Assembly (NCBI RefSeq): GCF_000695625.1
Contig: NZ_JMQI01000014.1
Location: 124,001 to 188,000, forward strand
From: Amycolatopsis rifamycinica
GTDB taxonomy: Bacteria; Actinomycetota; Actinomycetes; Mycobacteriales; Pseudonocardiaceae
Reading direction: 5' to 3'
Length of the DNA: 64,000 nucleotides
Shown: one piece after another, positions 16,158-25,364 of the stretch
How positions within the stretch are numbered: the first letter of the stretch is position 1
Layout: each line of letters starts with the position of its first letter
Program-made: the position numbers and the translations under genes
The notes under the pieces: generated by a model
Seen by the model: the letters and a program-made list of their open reading frames with translations, nothing else
Databases searched by the model: none
Told to the model about the DNA's origin: nothing

Positions 16158-18779
16158 GTGACCGAGAACGCTCCGCAGCAGACCACCGACCTCCCGGGTG
16201 CCTGGGACCCGGCCGCCGAGGAAGCACCGATGTACGACCGCTGGGTAGCGGCCGGGTACTTCACGGCCGACGCCTCGTCGGGGAAGCCGCCGTTCTCGAT
16301 CGTACTGCCGCCCCCGAACGTAACCGGTTCGCTGCACATGGGCCACGCCCTCAACCACACGCTGATGGACGCGATGAGCCGCCGCCGTCGCATGCAGGGC
16401 TACGAGGTGCTGTGGCTGCCGGGCATGGACCACGCGGGCATCGCGACGCAGAACGTCGTCGAGCGCCAGCTGGCCGGCGAGGGGCTTTCGCGCCACGACC
16501 TGGGCCGGGAGAAGTTCGTCGAGCGCGTCTGGGAGTGGAAGGCCGAGTACGGCGGCAAGATCCTCGGCCAGATGAAGCGCCTCGGCGACGGCGTCGACTG
16601 GTCGCGTGAGCGCTTCACCATGGACGAGAACCTGTCGAAGGCCGTCCAGACGGTGTTCAAGAACTTCTACGACGAGGGCCTGATCTACCGGGCCGAGCGG
16701 ATCATCAACTGGTGCCCGCGCTGCCAGACGGCGCTGTCGGACATCGAGGTCGACCACAACGACGACGACGGCGAGCTCGTGTCGATCCGCTACGGCGACG
16801 GCGACACCGCGATCGTCGTGGCGACGACCCGCGCCGAGACGATGCTGGGCGACACCGCGGTCGCCGTCCACCCGGACGACGAGCGGTACGCGCACCTGGT
16901 GGGCACCGAGGTCGAGCTGCCCCTGACCGGCCGCCGCATCCCGATCGTGGCCGACAAGCACGTCGACCCGGAGTTCGGCACGGGTGCGGTGAAGGTCACC
17001 CCGGCGCACGACCCGAACGACTTCGAGATCGGCCGCCGCCACGACCTGCCGATGCTGACGATCATGAACGAGCGCGCCGAGATCACCGTCCCCGGGCCGT
17101 TCGAGGGGCTCGACCGGTTCGAGGCGCGCCCGGCGGTCGTCGCCGCGCTGCGCGAGGCCGGCCGGATCGTCGCGGAGAAGCGGCCGTACGTCCACGCGGT
17201 GGGGCACTGCTCGCGGTGCGACACGGTGGTCGAGCCGCGGCTGTCGCTGCAGTGGTGGGTCAAGGTCGAGGAGCTGGCCAAGCTGGCGGGCGACGCGGTC
17301 CGCGACGGCCGGACGAAGATCCACCCGCCGGAGCTGGGCAAGCGCTACTTCGACTGGGTCGACAACATGCACGACTGGACGATCTCGCGCCAGCTGTGGT
17401 GGGGTCACCGCATCCCGGTGTACTACGGCCCGGACGGCGAAGTCGTGTGCGTCGGCCCGGACGAGCAGCCGCCGTCGGGCGAGGGCTGGACGCAGGACCC
17501 GGACGTGCTGGACACGTGGTTCTCGTCGGGCCTGTGGCCGATGTCGACGCTGGGCTGGCCGTCGGCCACCGAGGACCTCGCTCGCTTCTACCCGACGAGC
17601 GTCCTGTCGACCGGTTACGACATCCTGTTCTTCTGGGTCGTCCGGATGATGATGTTCGGCGTGCACCAGATGAAGGGGGCGCAGCCCTTCGACCACGTGT
17701 ACCTGCACGGCCTGATCCGCGACGCGAACGGCAAGAAGATGTCGAAGTCGCGCGGCAACGTGATCGACCCGCTGGAGTGGATGGACGCGTACGGCGCGGA
17801 CGCGACCAGGTTCACCCTGGCCCGCGGCGCGAACCCGGGCGCGGACATGGCACTGGCCGACGAGTGGGCGGCGGGCTCCCGCAACTTCTGCACGAAGCTG
17901 TGGAACGCGACGAAGTTCGCGATGATGAACGGCGCTTCGTTGGCCGAGCCGCTTCCTGCTCCGGGTGACCTGACGGAGGCCGACCGCTGGATCCTCGGGC
18001 GGCTCGCCGCCCTGGTGTCCGAAGTGGACGGCCTGTTCGAGGACTTCCAGTTCGCGAAGGTGGCGGGCGCGCTCTACCAGTTCACCTGGAACGAGCTGTG
18101 CGACTGGTACCTGGAGCTGGCGAAGGTCCAGCTGTACCAAGGGGATCCCGCGCGCGTCGCGGCCACCCGCTCGGTCCTCGGGCACGTGCTGGACACGGTC
18201 CTGCGGCTGCTGCACCCGTTCGTCCCGTTCATCACGGAGAAGCTCTGGACGGCCCTGACCGGCGGCGAGTCGCTGGTGATCGCCGCGTGGCCGGTCCCGT
18301 TCGAGGGCTACGCGGATCCGTCGGCCGACGCCCGGATCGCGGACGTCCAGAAGCTGGTGACGGAGATCCGCCGCTTCCGCGCCGACCAGGGCCTGAAGCC
18401 GGGCCAGAAGGTGGCGTCCCGCCTGACGGGGTACACGGGCGGCCACGAGTCGTCGATCCGGTCGCTGGTCCGCCTGACGGAGCCCGCTCCGGAGTTCGCG
18501 GCGAGCGCGTCCCTGGAGGTGGCACTGGCGGACGGCGTGGTGACGGTGGAACTGGACCTGTCGGGAACGGTCGACGTGGCAGCCGAGCGCAAGCGGCTCC
18601 AGAAGGACCTGGCCGCGGCGGAGAAGGAGCTGTCCCAGACGGAGGCGAAGCTGGGCAACGAGGCCTTCATGGCGAAGGCCCCGGAGCAGGTGGTGGCGAA
18701 GATCAAGACCCGCAGGGAGACGGCGGTGGCGGACATCGACCGCATCACGGCCCGGCTGGCGGCTCTCCCGGCTTCCTGA
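16158..18779 (+). CDS. valS: valine--tRNA ligase
   Basis: Charges tRNA-Val with valine in the cytoplasm; class I synthetase of 873 residues, the usual length. The HIGH-type signature is [11 protein letters not shown], the KMSKS signature is [10 protein letters not shown] (about residue 530), and a C-terminal coiled-coil arm ([20 protein letters not shown]) is present. The GTG at 16158 gives MTENAPQQ. No ribosome site precedes it, but a -10-like TAGACT at 16144-16149 would place the transcript start at or next to the GTG, so a leaderless message is likely. A strong hairpin terminator follows. Confidence 0.97.
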   Translation: MTENAPQQTTDLPGAWDPAAEEAPMYDRWVAAGYFTADASSGKPPFSIVLPPPNVTGSLHMGHALNHTLMDAMSRRRRMQGYEVLWLPGMDHAGIATQNVVERQLAGEGLSRHDLGREKFVERVWEWKAEYGGKILGQMKRLGDGVDWSRERFTMDENLSKAVQTVFKNFYDEGLIYRAERIINWCPRCQTALSDIEVDHNDDDGELVSIRYGDGDTAIVVATTRAETMLGDTAVAVHPDDERYAHLVGTEVELPLTGRRIPIVADKHVDPEFGTGAVKVTPAHDPNDFEIGRRHDLPMLTIMNERAEITVPGPFEGLDRFEARPAVVAALREAGRIVAEKRPYVHAVGHCSRCDTVVEPRLSLQWWVKVEELAKLAGDAVRDGRTKIHPPELGKRYFDWVDNMHDWTISRQLWWGHRIPVYYGPDGEVVCVGPDEQPPSGEGWTQDPDVLDTWFSSGLWPMSTLGWPSATEDLARFYPTSVLSTGYDILFFWVVRMMMFGVHQMKGAQPFDHVYLHGLIRDANGKKMSKSRGNVIDPLEWMDAYGADATRFTLARGANPGADMALADEWAAGSRNFCTKLWNATKFAMMNGASLAEPLPAPGDLTEADRWILGRLAALVSEVDGLFEDFQFAKVAGALYQFTWNELCDWYLELAKVQLYQGDPARVAATRSVLGHVLDTVLRLLHPFVPFITEKLWTALTGGESLVIAAWPVPFEGYADPSADARIADVQKLVTEIRRFRADQGLKPGQKVASRLTGYTGGHESSIRSLVRLTEPAPEFAASASLEVALADGVVTVELDLSGTVDVAAERKRLQKDLAAAEKELSQTEAKLGNEAFMAKAPEQVVAKIKTRRETAVADIDRITARLAALPAS

Positions 18780-18793
18780 AGTCGTCGGTGAAG

Positions 18794-18820
18794 CCCGGCA
18801 CTCCCGCGCGGAGTGCCGGG
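18794..18820. terminator. hairpin terminator between valS and a converging tetR gene
   Basis: CCCGGCACTCC pairs perfectly with GGAGTGCCGGG across the loop CGCGC (11-bp stem). It lies 14 bases after the valS stop and 12 before the stop of the converging TetR gene, so it can serve both. No T-tract follows, as is common in actinobacteria. Confidence 0.75.
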
Positions 18821-18831
18821 CCGTGGCCGGC

Positions 18832-19494
18832 TCACCGGGACTGGGCGAGGATTCCGTCGATGAGGACCCGGAGTTTCCAGGCCGCCCGCGATGCGGAGTC
18901 GCCGCTGGTCAGCAGGGGGGCGAGGGCGCGGATCGTCGGGTAGTCCTCGGCGGAGAGCGCAGTGTGGACGGCGTCGAGCTGCGCGGCGACGGCACCGGGA
19001 GGCTGTTCGCCGCGCGAGGTCGCCTCCTCGAGGGCTGATGAGGCGATGTACTGGCCGAACAGGTCGGCAGCCCAGGCGCAGGCTTCGTCCGCGATGCCGC
19101 CCACTCGCAGCAACCGCAGCACCTCCTCGGTGATGCGCAGCGAGTTCGGGCCCGGGGTGAGATCCGTCAAGCCGACCGCGGCGATGTCTCCGTGGGCCGC
19201 GAGGGCGTCCACGGCGCGTTTGACGAGCAGCTCGAGCCGGGTCCGCCAGTTCCCGTCGGCATCGGTCGGCAGCTCGACGCCGGACACCGCCAAGTCGTGC
19301 GCCAGCGCCATCAGTTCCTGCCGGTCGGCGACGTAGACGTAGAGCGATGCCGGTGCGGTGTCGACGGCCGTGGCGACGCGGCGCATGCTCACGGCCGCCG
19401 ATCCGAGCTCATCGACCAGCTCGAGTGCGGCGGCGACGATCGACTCACGGCTCAGTGCCGGTTTGGCGGGACGGGTTCGCGGGCTTCCGGGCAT
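18832..19494 (-). CDS. TetR family transcriptional regulator
   Basis: A 220-residue regulator. Helix-turn-helix at about residues 35-60 (MRRVATAVDTAPASLYVYV), with a TetR_C-like ligand domain (WRTRLELLVKRAVDALAAHGD, LFGQYIASSALEEA). It is divergent from a small ORF and an NAD(P)-binding oxidoreductase, separated by 81 bases that hold inverted and direct GTTCG repeats. Regulation of that pair and of itself is the simplest reading. The inducer is not predictable. Confidence 0.88.
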   Translation of the reverse strand: MPGSPRTRPAKPALSRESIVAAALELVDELGSAAVSMRRVATAVDTAPASLYVYVADRQELMALAHDLAVSGVELPTDADGNWRTRLELLVKRAVDALAAHGDIAAVGLTDLTPGPNSLRITEEVLRLLRVGGIADEACAWAADLFGQYIASSALEEATSRGEQPPGAVAAQLDAVHTALSAEDYPTIRALAPLLTSGDSASRAAWKLRVLIDGILAQSR

Positions 19495-19513
19495 ACGCCC
19501 AGCCTAACGTTGA

Positions 19514-19558
19514 CGAACGATGTTCGCCACGTACACTGTTCGCCACTAACACTGTTCG
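19514..19558. promoter_or_regulatory. putative TetR operator (CGAAC-GAT-GTTCG plus two direct repeats)
   Basis: A 13-bp palindrome CGAACGATGTTCG (19514-19526) is followed by two direct copies of ACACTGTTCG (19533-19542 and 19549-19558) spaced 16 bases start to start. GTTCG is common to all three. The cluster occupies the promoter gap between the TetR gene and the divergent oxidoreductase pair. Confidence 0.6.
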
Positions 19559-19575
19559 ACAGATGGGGAGACAAG

Positions 19576-19809
19576 ATGGAGGCCCTGTCGGCCACCGACC
19601 GGCGTCCTGGACTGCGCCGGGTGTCTGCCGATCGCGGCGACCCCGGTACAAGGATCGATCCCGTGGGCGTGACGGTGGTGAGTGGCGCGGAGAACGCCGC
19701 GACGCCCCCGCGCTTCGGACTCGGCGGTGGCACGGCCGGCCTCGTCGCCATCGTCGCCGGTCTGGCGCCGGTCATCCCGCGCTCGCCGGCCACGGGCGGC
19801 GACCGGTGA
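19576..19809 (+). CDS. small ORF coupled to an NAD(P)-binding oxidoreductase
   Basis: A possible 77-residue protein (MEALSATDRRPGLRR...), with a glycine/alanine-rich hydrophobic stretch near its end (GGTAGLVAIVAGLAPVIP). Support is positional: GGGGAGA stands before the ATG, the frame lies directly after the TetR operator, and its stop overlaps the next gene's GTG (GTGA). It resembles no family I know and could instead be a leader ORF whose translation opens the downstream start, or chance. Confidence 0.4.
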   Translation: MEALSATDRRPGLRRVSADRGDPGTRIDPVGVTVVSGAENAATPPRFGLGGGTAGLVAIVAGLAPVIPRSPATGGDR

Positions 19810-20435
19810 GCGCCCTGGTCGTGTTCGGGGCGAACGGCGCCACGGGCCGCGTCATCGTCGAGGAAGCACTTCGCGCCGGCCACACCGTCACCGCGGCCGT
19901 GCGTGATCCGGCCGCCTTCCGGCCCGTCCTCGACGCACCGCTCGACGTCGTGCGGGCCGACATCCGGGACCCGGACAGCGTTCGCGCCGCCGTGACGGGC
20001 CGCGACGCCGTAGTCTCGGCCATCGGACCGGCGGGCCGGAAGGCCGGCGGCCTCTATTCCGCGGGCGCCCGCACGCTCGTCGCGGCCATGGTCGCCGTCG
20101 GTGTCGGCCGTCTCGTCGCCCTCTCCTCCAGCGGCGCACGCCAAGACGATCCGAACCATCCGCTTTGGTACCGCGTCGTCGCCGGCACCCTGCTGGGGGA
20201 CCTCTACGGCGACATGCGCCTGATGGAGGACATCGTGCGGGACAGCCCGCTCGACTGGACTTTCGTCCGGCCCGCACGCATCGTCGACGAGCCGCCGACG
20301 GGGGTCTACCGCGTAGCGGACGGCGCCAACCCGAAGGGCGGCACGAGCGTCCCCCGGACCGACCTCGCCCGGTTCGTCGTCCATGCGGTCGACGACGGGC
20401 GCTGGTCGCGGAGCTTTCCGACGATCGCCCGATGA
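19806..20435 (+). CDS. NAD(P)-binding oxidoreductase (NmrA/SDR-a5-like)
   Basis: A 209-residue atypical short-chain dehydrogenase with the nucleotide-binding motif VFGANGATGRVIVEEAL at the N-terminus, DVVRADIRDPDSV, and a LVALSSSGAR strand. The family includes NmrA-like and BVR-B-like NADPH sensors and reductases that repair or sense oxidised compounds. It starts with GTG inside a GTGA overlap with the small ORF before it and is divergent from a TetR gene. The substrate is unknown. Confidence 0.86.
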   Translation: MSALVVFGANGATGRVIVEEALRAGHTVTAAVRDPAAFRPVLDAPLDVVRADIRDPDSVRAAVTGRDAVVSAIGPAGRKAGGLYSAGARTLVAAMVAVGVGRLVALSSSGARQDDPNHPLWYRVVAGTLLGDLYGDMRLMEDIVRDSPLDWTFVRPARIVDEPPTGVYRVADGANPKGGTSVPRTDLARFVVHAVDDGRWSRSFPTIAR

Positions 20436-20484
20436 GATGGACACTCCGCCTGAACCGGATCCGGCGGGAAACTCGGATTCGGGC

Positions 20485-20512
20485 CTGCTCGGACCGGAAC
20501 CGGCCCGAGCAG
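20485..20512. terminator. bidirectional hairpin terminator
   Basis: CTGCTCGG pairs with CCGAGCAG, and an inner CCGG-AA-CCGG extends the stem with a single A/C mismatch. It lies between the converging oxidoreductase (stop 20435) and GDSL lipase (stop 20560) genes. The remaining bases of this gap show nothing else. Confidence 0.65.
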
Positions 20513-20559
20513 CCCCCGAATTCCACGCTCCCGCGGGGTACCGGCAGTTTCGGCCGCCG

Positions 20560-21435
20560 TCAGCGCAACGTCTTGAGCACCACCGCGGCCACGCCGGCCA
20601 TCCCGGCCTGCAGCGGGTGGTAGGCCGCCGCCGCGAAGAGGTTCTGGTTCCTGCCGTTGACCCACGCCGAGCCGCCGCGCGCGCAGGCGTCGTGGCCGGT
20701 CGACGGGCCGAAGGTGTCGACGTACTCCGCGGCGGCGTCCGCGGCCGCGTCCGAGAGGGCCGCGTTGAGGTCGCTCTCGACGCGGTTCAGCCACGCGTAG
20801 TCGCCCTCGGCGAACGGGAGGACGTCCGGGCAGTAGCCGCTTTCCGGCGCGATCCGCGGATAGCCCACGACGATCACCCGCGCTCCGGGCGAGCGCTGGT
20901 GGATCGTGGTCAGGATGGCCTCGACCCGGGGGTGGATGGCGGTCACGGCCATCTGCACGGTGTCGACGCCGTTGACCGTGAAGTGCTGTTCGCAGGGGTT
21001 GCCGGCCGGGGCGCCCGCACGCAACCCCGGGCACGTCGCGAGCAGCCGGCCGAAGAGGCCGAAGTCGTTGCCGCCGATACCGACGGTGACCAGGTCGGTG
21101 TCGAGCCGCAGGGCGTCCAGCTGCGGGGGGTTCGTGGCGTTGAAGGTCACGCTCTGCGGCGCGGTCATCGATCCCGTGTCGGCGCCGGCGCAGCTGACGT
21201 CGGTGAACACGGCGGGGTGCAGCGCGGCCGCCAGCACCGAGGGGTAGTTCGCCGTCGACCGCGCGCAGCCGAGGGGATCGGACCGCTGGATCGGGATGAA
21301 CGGCCCGGAAGTGTAGGAGTCGCCGAGGGCGACATAGTGGTGGATGGTCCCGGCCGCCGAAGCGGCGGCCGTGATGGTGGTGGTGAGCAGGATGGCTGCC
21401 GAGGTGACGGCGACGAGCAGCCGGGCGGTGCGCAT
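20560..21435 (-). CDS. secreted SGNH/GDSL lipase/esterase
   Basis: A 291-residue secreted hydrolase like the extracellular lipases of Streptomyces. A Sec signal peptide (MRTARLLVAVTSAAILLTTTI, cut after ...ASA near residue 27) precedes block I ALGDSYTSG (catalytic Ser), block III GIGGNDFG, and block V AYHPLQAGMAG (catalytic His). Six cysteines (for example LGCARS, VSCAGAD, ATCPGLR, NPCEQH, GYCPD, DACARGG) fit three disulfides, as in the Streptomyces rimosus type. Start ATG 21435 is preceded by GGGGGTC. Substrate likely acyl esters or phospholipids. Confidence 0.9.
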   Translation of the reverse strand: MRTARLLVAVTSAAILLTTTITAAASAAGTIHHYVALGDSYTSGPFIPIQRSDPLGCARSTANYPSVLAAALHPAVFTDVSCAGADTGSMTAPQSVTFNATNPPQLDALRLDTDLVTVGIGGNDFGLFGRLLATCPGLRAGAPAGNPCEQHFTVNGVDTVQMAVTAIHPRVEAILTTIHQRSPGARVIVVGYPRIAPESGYCPDVLPFAEGDYAWLNRVESDLNAALSDAAADAAAEYVDTFGPSTGHDACARGGSAWVNGRNQNLFAAAAYHPLQAGMAGVAAVVLKTLR

Positions 21436-21522
21436 GGAGACCCCCGTTCTGTTCCGGTAGACGCTCCTTCACATGTAGCGAGCACCGGACGGCTCGGGGG
21501 CGGACTTCACCCGCCAGTCGGG

Positions 21523-22143
21523 TCACCCGTCGCCCTGTTCACGGTAAGTGATCAGAGTGCGCCAGAACAGCAACGGCCGGACCGTGCTGCCGGGCAGCAG
21601 CCGGGCCGACTCGCGGCGCAGCTCGGCCAGCGTCGGGTAGTCGTCGGCGATCGGGGCCTTCGGGCCTTCGTCGGGGCCGCCGTTCAGCCGTTCGCCGGCG
21701 TAGACGACCAGCCGCGCGAGCGCGTTGACCGGGACGGCCGCGAGGGCCAGCGCCCAGTCCGCGGGCGTGCTCGGTCTCGCCAGGCCGAGCACCACGAGCA
21801 CGCCGCCCGGCACCAGCGCGCGGCGCAGCTTGGCGACCGTCCCGAACGGCATGTGGTGCAGCGACGCCAGGCACGAGATGTAGTCGTAGTGCGCCTCGGG
21901 CAGGGTGTCGGTGGTGACGTCGGCCCGCCGGTAGACGATCTCGCCGGGGCCCGGCGACCCCAGTCCGGCCGCGGCCTCGACCATCGCCGCCGAGACGTCG
22001 ACCGCCTCCACGGCCATGCCGGTCGCGGCCAGCCGGCGGGCGAACCGGCCGGTGCCGCACCCGACGTCCAGCGCGATCCCCGGTCCGGGCGGCAGCAGGT
22101 CCAGCAGCAGCGGGTGGTAGTGGTCGTTGTGGTTGAACGGCAT
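21523..22143 (-). CDS. class I SAM-dependent methyltransferase
   Basis: A 206-residue methyltransferase with motif I ALDVGCGTGRFARRLA (residues about 24-39), the acidic strand VEAVDVSAAMV, and VPGGVLVVLGLARP at the end of the Rossmann core. The N-terminus MPFNHNDHYHPLLLDLLPPG resembles small ubiE-like enzymes of actinobacteria. The substrate is not predictable. It is in tandem with the GDSL lipase (87-nt gap) and divergent from folC. Confidence 0.87.
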   Translation of the reverse strand: MPFNHNDHYHPLLLDLLPPGPGIALDVGCGTGRFARRLAATGMAVEAVDVSAAMVEAAAGLGSPGPGEIVYRRADVTTDTLPEAHYDYISCLASLHHMPFGTVAKLRRALVPGGVLVVLGLARPSTPADWALALAAVPVNALARLVVYAGERLNGGPDEGPKAPIADDYPTLAELRRESARLLPGSTVRPLLFWRTLITYREQGDG

Positions 22144-22217
22144 GCGTCGAGAGTGCCACCTCCGCCCGCACGTAGACTCGCGTGAGCAAGCCGAAACCCC
22201 AGGCCGGAGGAGATTCA

Positions 22218-23873
22218 GTGCCGCAGGATGAGACAGGTCGCAAGCCGGACCTGTCGGATCTGGACAGCTTCGCGGGCGTCGACGAACTGGGGACGTCGGG
22301 GTACGAGGAGTCCGACGACCACGACCCGGAACTGGACGTCCGGGACACCGCGTTCGAAGCCGGCGGCGGCTCGCGCGGCGGGATCGGCGGGGTCGGCCAG
22401 CTCGGCGACAACCTCGCCACCGGCCCGGTGCCCGACCTCACCGTGCCCGAGGACGTCGAGCTGCACGAGCTCGACGACCAGGGCGAACAGGTCGAGTACG
22501 GCGACCCGGACGGCCCCGAGGCGCGGCGCGAGCTGATGGTCGTCGAGGCCGAGCTGAACCAGCGCTGGCCGGAGACGAAGATCGAGCCGTCGCTGACCCG
22601 CATTGCGGCGCTGACGCAGCTGCTGGGCGAGCCGAACCGCGGTTACCCGGTGCTGCACGTGGCCGGCACGAACGGCAAGGGCTCCACGGCCCGGATGATC
22701 GACGCGCTGCTGACCCGGATGGGCCTGCGCGTCGGCCGCTACACCAGCCCGCACCTGCAGCTGGTCACCGAGCGGATCGCGCTCGACGGACGGCCGATCT
22801 CCGCCGCGCGCTACGCCGAGCTGTGGAACGACATCGCGCCGTACGTGTCCATGGTGGACGGTGCCGCCGCGGACGGCGTCGCGATGAGCAAGTTCGAGAT
22901 CCTCACCGGGATGGCGTTCGCCGCGTTCGCCGACGCGCCGGTGGAGGCCGCGGTCCTCGAGGCGGGCCTCGGCGGCGCCTGGGACGCCACGAACGTCGCG
23001 GACGCCGACGTCGCCGTCATCACCCCGATCGGCCTCGACCACGTCGAGTACCTGGGGCCCGACGCGGTGAGCGCGGCGCGCGAAAAGGCGGGCATCATCA
23101 AGCCCGGCTCGGTCGCGGTGATCGGCGAGCAGGACCCCGAGGTGCTGAAGGTGCTGCTGGAGCGCGCGGTCGAGGTCGACGCCGCGGTCGCCCGAGCCGG
23201 CAGCGAGTTCGGCGTGCTCGAGAAGGAGATCGCCGTCGGCGGCCAGCTGCTGAAGCTGCAGGGCCTCGGCGGGGTGTACGACGACATCTTCCTCCCGCTG
23301 CACGGCGCCCACCAGGCCGCGAACGCCGCGCTGGCGCTGGCCGCGGTCGAGGCGTTCTTCGGCGCGGGCAAGGACAAGCAGCTGGTGGTCGAGGCGGTGC
23401 GCGAGGCGTTCGCCGAGGTCGAGACGCCGGGACGGCTCGAGCGCGTCCGCGCGGCCCCGACGGTGCTGCTCGACGCGGCGCACAACCCCCACGGCGCTCG
23501 CGCCCTCGCGACGACGGTGTCCGAGGAGTTCGCCTTCCGCCGCCTGGTGGCGGTGGTCGGCGTGATGGCCGAGAAGGACGCCCACGGCATCCTCGACGCG
23601 CTGGAGCCGGTGGTGTCGGACATCGTCGTGACGCGCAACTCCTCGCCTCGTTCGATGCCGCTGGAGGAGCTGAACGAGCTGGCGATCTCGGTGTTCGGCG
23701 AAGACCGGGTGGTCGCCGAGACGGACCTGGAGACGGCGATCGAGACGGCGATCGCGCTGGTGGAGACCAACGACGACCCGGAGGAGCCCCTGGCGGGCGG
23801 CGGCGTGCTGGTCACGGGCTCGGTGGTGACGGTGGGCGAGGCGCGCACGCTGTTCGGGAAGGAGCCGGCGTGA
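22218..23873 (+). CDS. folC: bifunctional folylpolyglutamate synthase / dihydrofolate synthase
   Basis: Adds glutamate to dihydropteroate and to reduced folates (cytoplasm, ATP-dependent). The catalytic core starts near residue 110; the P-loop is VAGTNGKGSTARM (about 148-160), followed by GRYTSPHLQLVTERI, and AAHNPHGARAL later. The first ~105 residues are an acidic extension (ESDDHDPELD, VELHELDDQGE) not present in typical FolC. The GTG at 22218 has GGAGGAG upstream; a GTG at 22182 lies too close to the likely -10 TAGACT (22173-22178). The stop overlaps the DUF4233 gene (GTGA). Order valS-folC-DUF4233-ndk is conserved in mycobacteria. Confidence 0.94.
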   Translation: MPQDETGRKPDLSDLDSFAGVDELGTSGYEESDDHDPELDVRDTAFEAGGGSRGGIGGVGQLGDNLATGPVPDLTVPEDVELHELDDQGEQVEYGDPDGPEARRELMVVEAELNQRWPETKIEPSLTRIAALTQLLGEPNRGYPVLHVAGTNGKGSTARMIDALLTRMGLRVGRYTSPHLQLVTERIALDGRPISAARYAELWNDIAPYVSMVDGAAADGVAMSKFEILTGMAFAAFADAPVEAAVLEAGLGGAWDATNVADADVAVITPIGLDHVEYLGPDAVSAAREKAGIIKPGSVAVIGEQDPEVLKVLLERAVEVDAAVARAGSEFGVLEKEIAVGGQLLKLQGLGGVYDDIFLPLHGAHQAANAALALAAVEAFFGAGKDKQLVVEAVREAFAEVETPGRLERVRAAPTVLLDAAHNPHGARALATTVSEEFAFRRLVAVVGVMAEKDAHGILDALEPVVSDIVVTRNSSPRSMPLEELNELAISVFGEDRVVAETDLETAIETAIALVETNDDPEEPLAGGGVLVTGSVVTVGEARTLFGKEPA

Positions 23874-24259
23874 GCCCGGAACCGCCCAAGCCGAAGGACC
23901 CGATGAAGGGCTTCCGCGGCGTGATGTCGGGAACGCTGATCATGGAGGCGATCACGGTCGCCCTGGCGCTGCCGGTGGTCAACAAGCTCGGCGGCGGGAT
24001 TTCCACGGGCACCGGGTGGACGGTCATCGCGGTGGCGGTGCTGCTGATCGTGACCTGCGGGTTCGTCAAGCGCGCGTGGGCGGTGCCGGTGATCCTGGCG
24101 TTGCAGGTGGTGCTGATCGCGCTCGTGTTCTGGCTGCCGGCGATCGCGGTGCTGGGCGTGATCTTCCTGGCGGTGTGGCTGTGGCTGCTGTGGCTGCGGC
24201 GTGATGTGGCGCGGCGCATGGCGGCCGGGACGTTGGCGAGCCAGCAGCCCCAGCCGTGA
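23870..24259 (+). CDS. DUF4233 domain membrane protein
   Basis: A 129-residue protein with four predicted transmembrane helices (GVMSGTLIMEAITVALALPVV, GWTVIAVAVLLIVTCGF, AVPVILALQVVLIALVFWLP, IAVLGVIFLAVWLWLLWL). It corresponds to the conserved small membrane protein downstream of folC in actinobacteria (DUF4233). The GTG overlaps the folC stop (GTGA), so translation is coupled. Function unknown; the constant linkage to folC suggests a folate-related or housekeeping role, which is inference. Confidence 0.9.
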   Translation: MSPEPPKPKDPMKGFRGVMSGTLIMEAITVALALPVVNKLGGGISTGTGWTVIAVAVLLIVTCGFVKRAWAVPVILALQVVLIALVFWLPAIAVLGVIFLAVWLWLLWLRRDVARRMAAGTLASQQPQP

Positions 24260-24363
24260 CACTTCGCCTCCCGCCGGAACTCGCGTGACGGCGGCGGCGA
24301 CCGCGAACCCGGCCCGGTGACTCCCGGCCACCGGCACCGGGCCCTACCTCAGCGCGAGAACCC

Positions 24364-25275
24364 TCAGGGTGCGGCGACCTCGTGCAGGTAGTCGCCGTTC
24401 GCCACGTCGTCGAGCAGTGCCGGGTGCCGGGGCGACCAGCCGAGCAGTTCCCGCGTGGCCGCGCTGGAGGCGGGCGCGTCCGTGCCGTAGGCCTTGGCGA
24501 GGAACGGACTGACGAAGTGCGTGGCGGCTTCGTCGGGGGTCAGGGAGACCACGGGCAGACCCAAGCCGCGTCCGATCGTCTCGGCGATGCTCCGGAACGG
24601 GACGTTCTCGGCCGTCGCGTGCAGCACGCTGCCCGCCGGAGCCTCCTCCAGGGCCAGGCGGAACACGACCGCCGCGTCGAGCCGGTGCACCGCGGGCCAC
24701 CGGTTGGCGCCGTCGCCCACGTACGCCGACTTGCCGGTCTTGCGCGCGGTGTCCACGAGCATGCCGATGAAGCCGTGGTCCCGCGGCCCGTGGACGGTCG
24801 GCGCGAGCCGGACGACGCTCGCCCGCACACCTTGCCCGGCGAAGGCCAGGCACGCCCGCTCACCCGCGATCCGGAAGGCGGCGAACCCCGCGGGGTCGGG
24901 CTCGTCCCGCTCGGTGCTTTCGCGGCCGGCCGGCATGACCAGCGTGCCGGAGGTGCTCACGAACGGCTTGCCCGAACCGGCCAGGACTCCGCCGAGCGTT
25001 TCGATCGCCGTCCGGTCGCGGCGCATCATGTCGTCGAGATCGCTGAAGTCGCCGCCGAACGCCATGTGCAGGACACCTTCGGCGGCTTCGGCGCCCGCGC
25101 GCAGGCTGCCGAGATCGTCGAGCGAGCCGGGGTGTGGCGCGGCGCCGAGCGACTCGAGCCGCGCGGCGGCCGCGTCCGATCGCGCCAGGCCGGTGACGGT
25201 GTGGCCGGCCGCGATCAGTTCGGCGACGACGGCGGGGCCGGTCAGGCCGGAACCGCCGGTGACGAAGACGTGCAT
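24364..25275 (-). CDS. NAD-dependent epimerase/dehydratase family protein (extended SDR)
   Basis: A 303-residue protein with the nucleotide-binding motif FVTGGSGLTGPAVVAEL at the N-terminus and ARSDAAAARLESLGA as the cofactor-specificity strand. The active-site region reads STSGTLVMPAGRESTERDE, without a standard YxxxK, as in several NmrA/YcnD-like members acting as NADP-dependent reductases. It is divergent from a TetR gene across two matching operators, a pair often induced by reactive or toxic small molecules. The substrate is unknown. Confidence 0.86.
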   Translation of the reverse strand: MHVFVTGGSGLTGPAVVAELIAAGHTVTGLARSDAAAARLESLGAAPHPGSLDDLGSLRAGAEAAEGVLHMAFGGDFSDLDDMMRRDRTAIETLGGVLAGSGKPFVSTSGTLVMPAGRESTERDEPDPAGFAAFRIAGERACLAFAGQGVRASVVRLAPTVHGPRDHGFIGMLVDTARKTGKSAYVGDGANRWPAVHRLDAAVVFRLALEEAPAGSVLHATAENVPFRSIAETIGRGLGLPVVSLTPDEAATHFVSPFLAKAYGTDAPASSAATRELLGWSPRHPALLDDVANGDYLHEVAAP

Positions 25276-25292
25276 GGACTCTCTCTTCCCCG

Positions 25293-25348
25293 TAGTGACA
25301 GTGACTGACGCTACCGACTGTACCGCGTAGTGTCAGCCACTGTCGCTA
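25293..25348. promoter_or_regulatory. paired TetR operators in a divergent promoter
   Basis: Two 21-base elements, 25293-25313 and 25328-25348, are inverted copies of one another (18 of 21 positions agree). Each is also internally symmetrical: the first has arms TAGTGACAG and CTGACGCTA around TGA, the second TAGTGTCAG and CTGTCGCTA. They lie between the epimerase start (25275) and the TetR start (25365), the expected place for repression of both genes. Confidence 0.82.
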
Positions 25349-25364
25349 CGGGTAAGCTGCCGGG

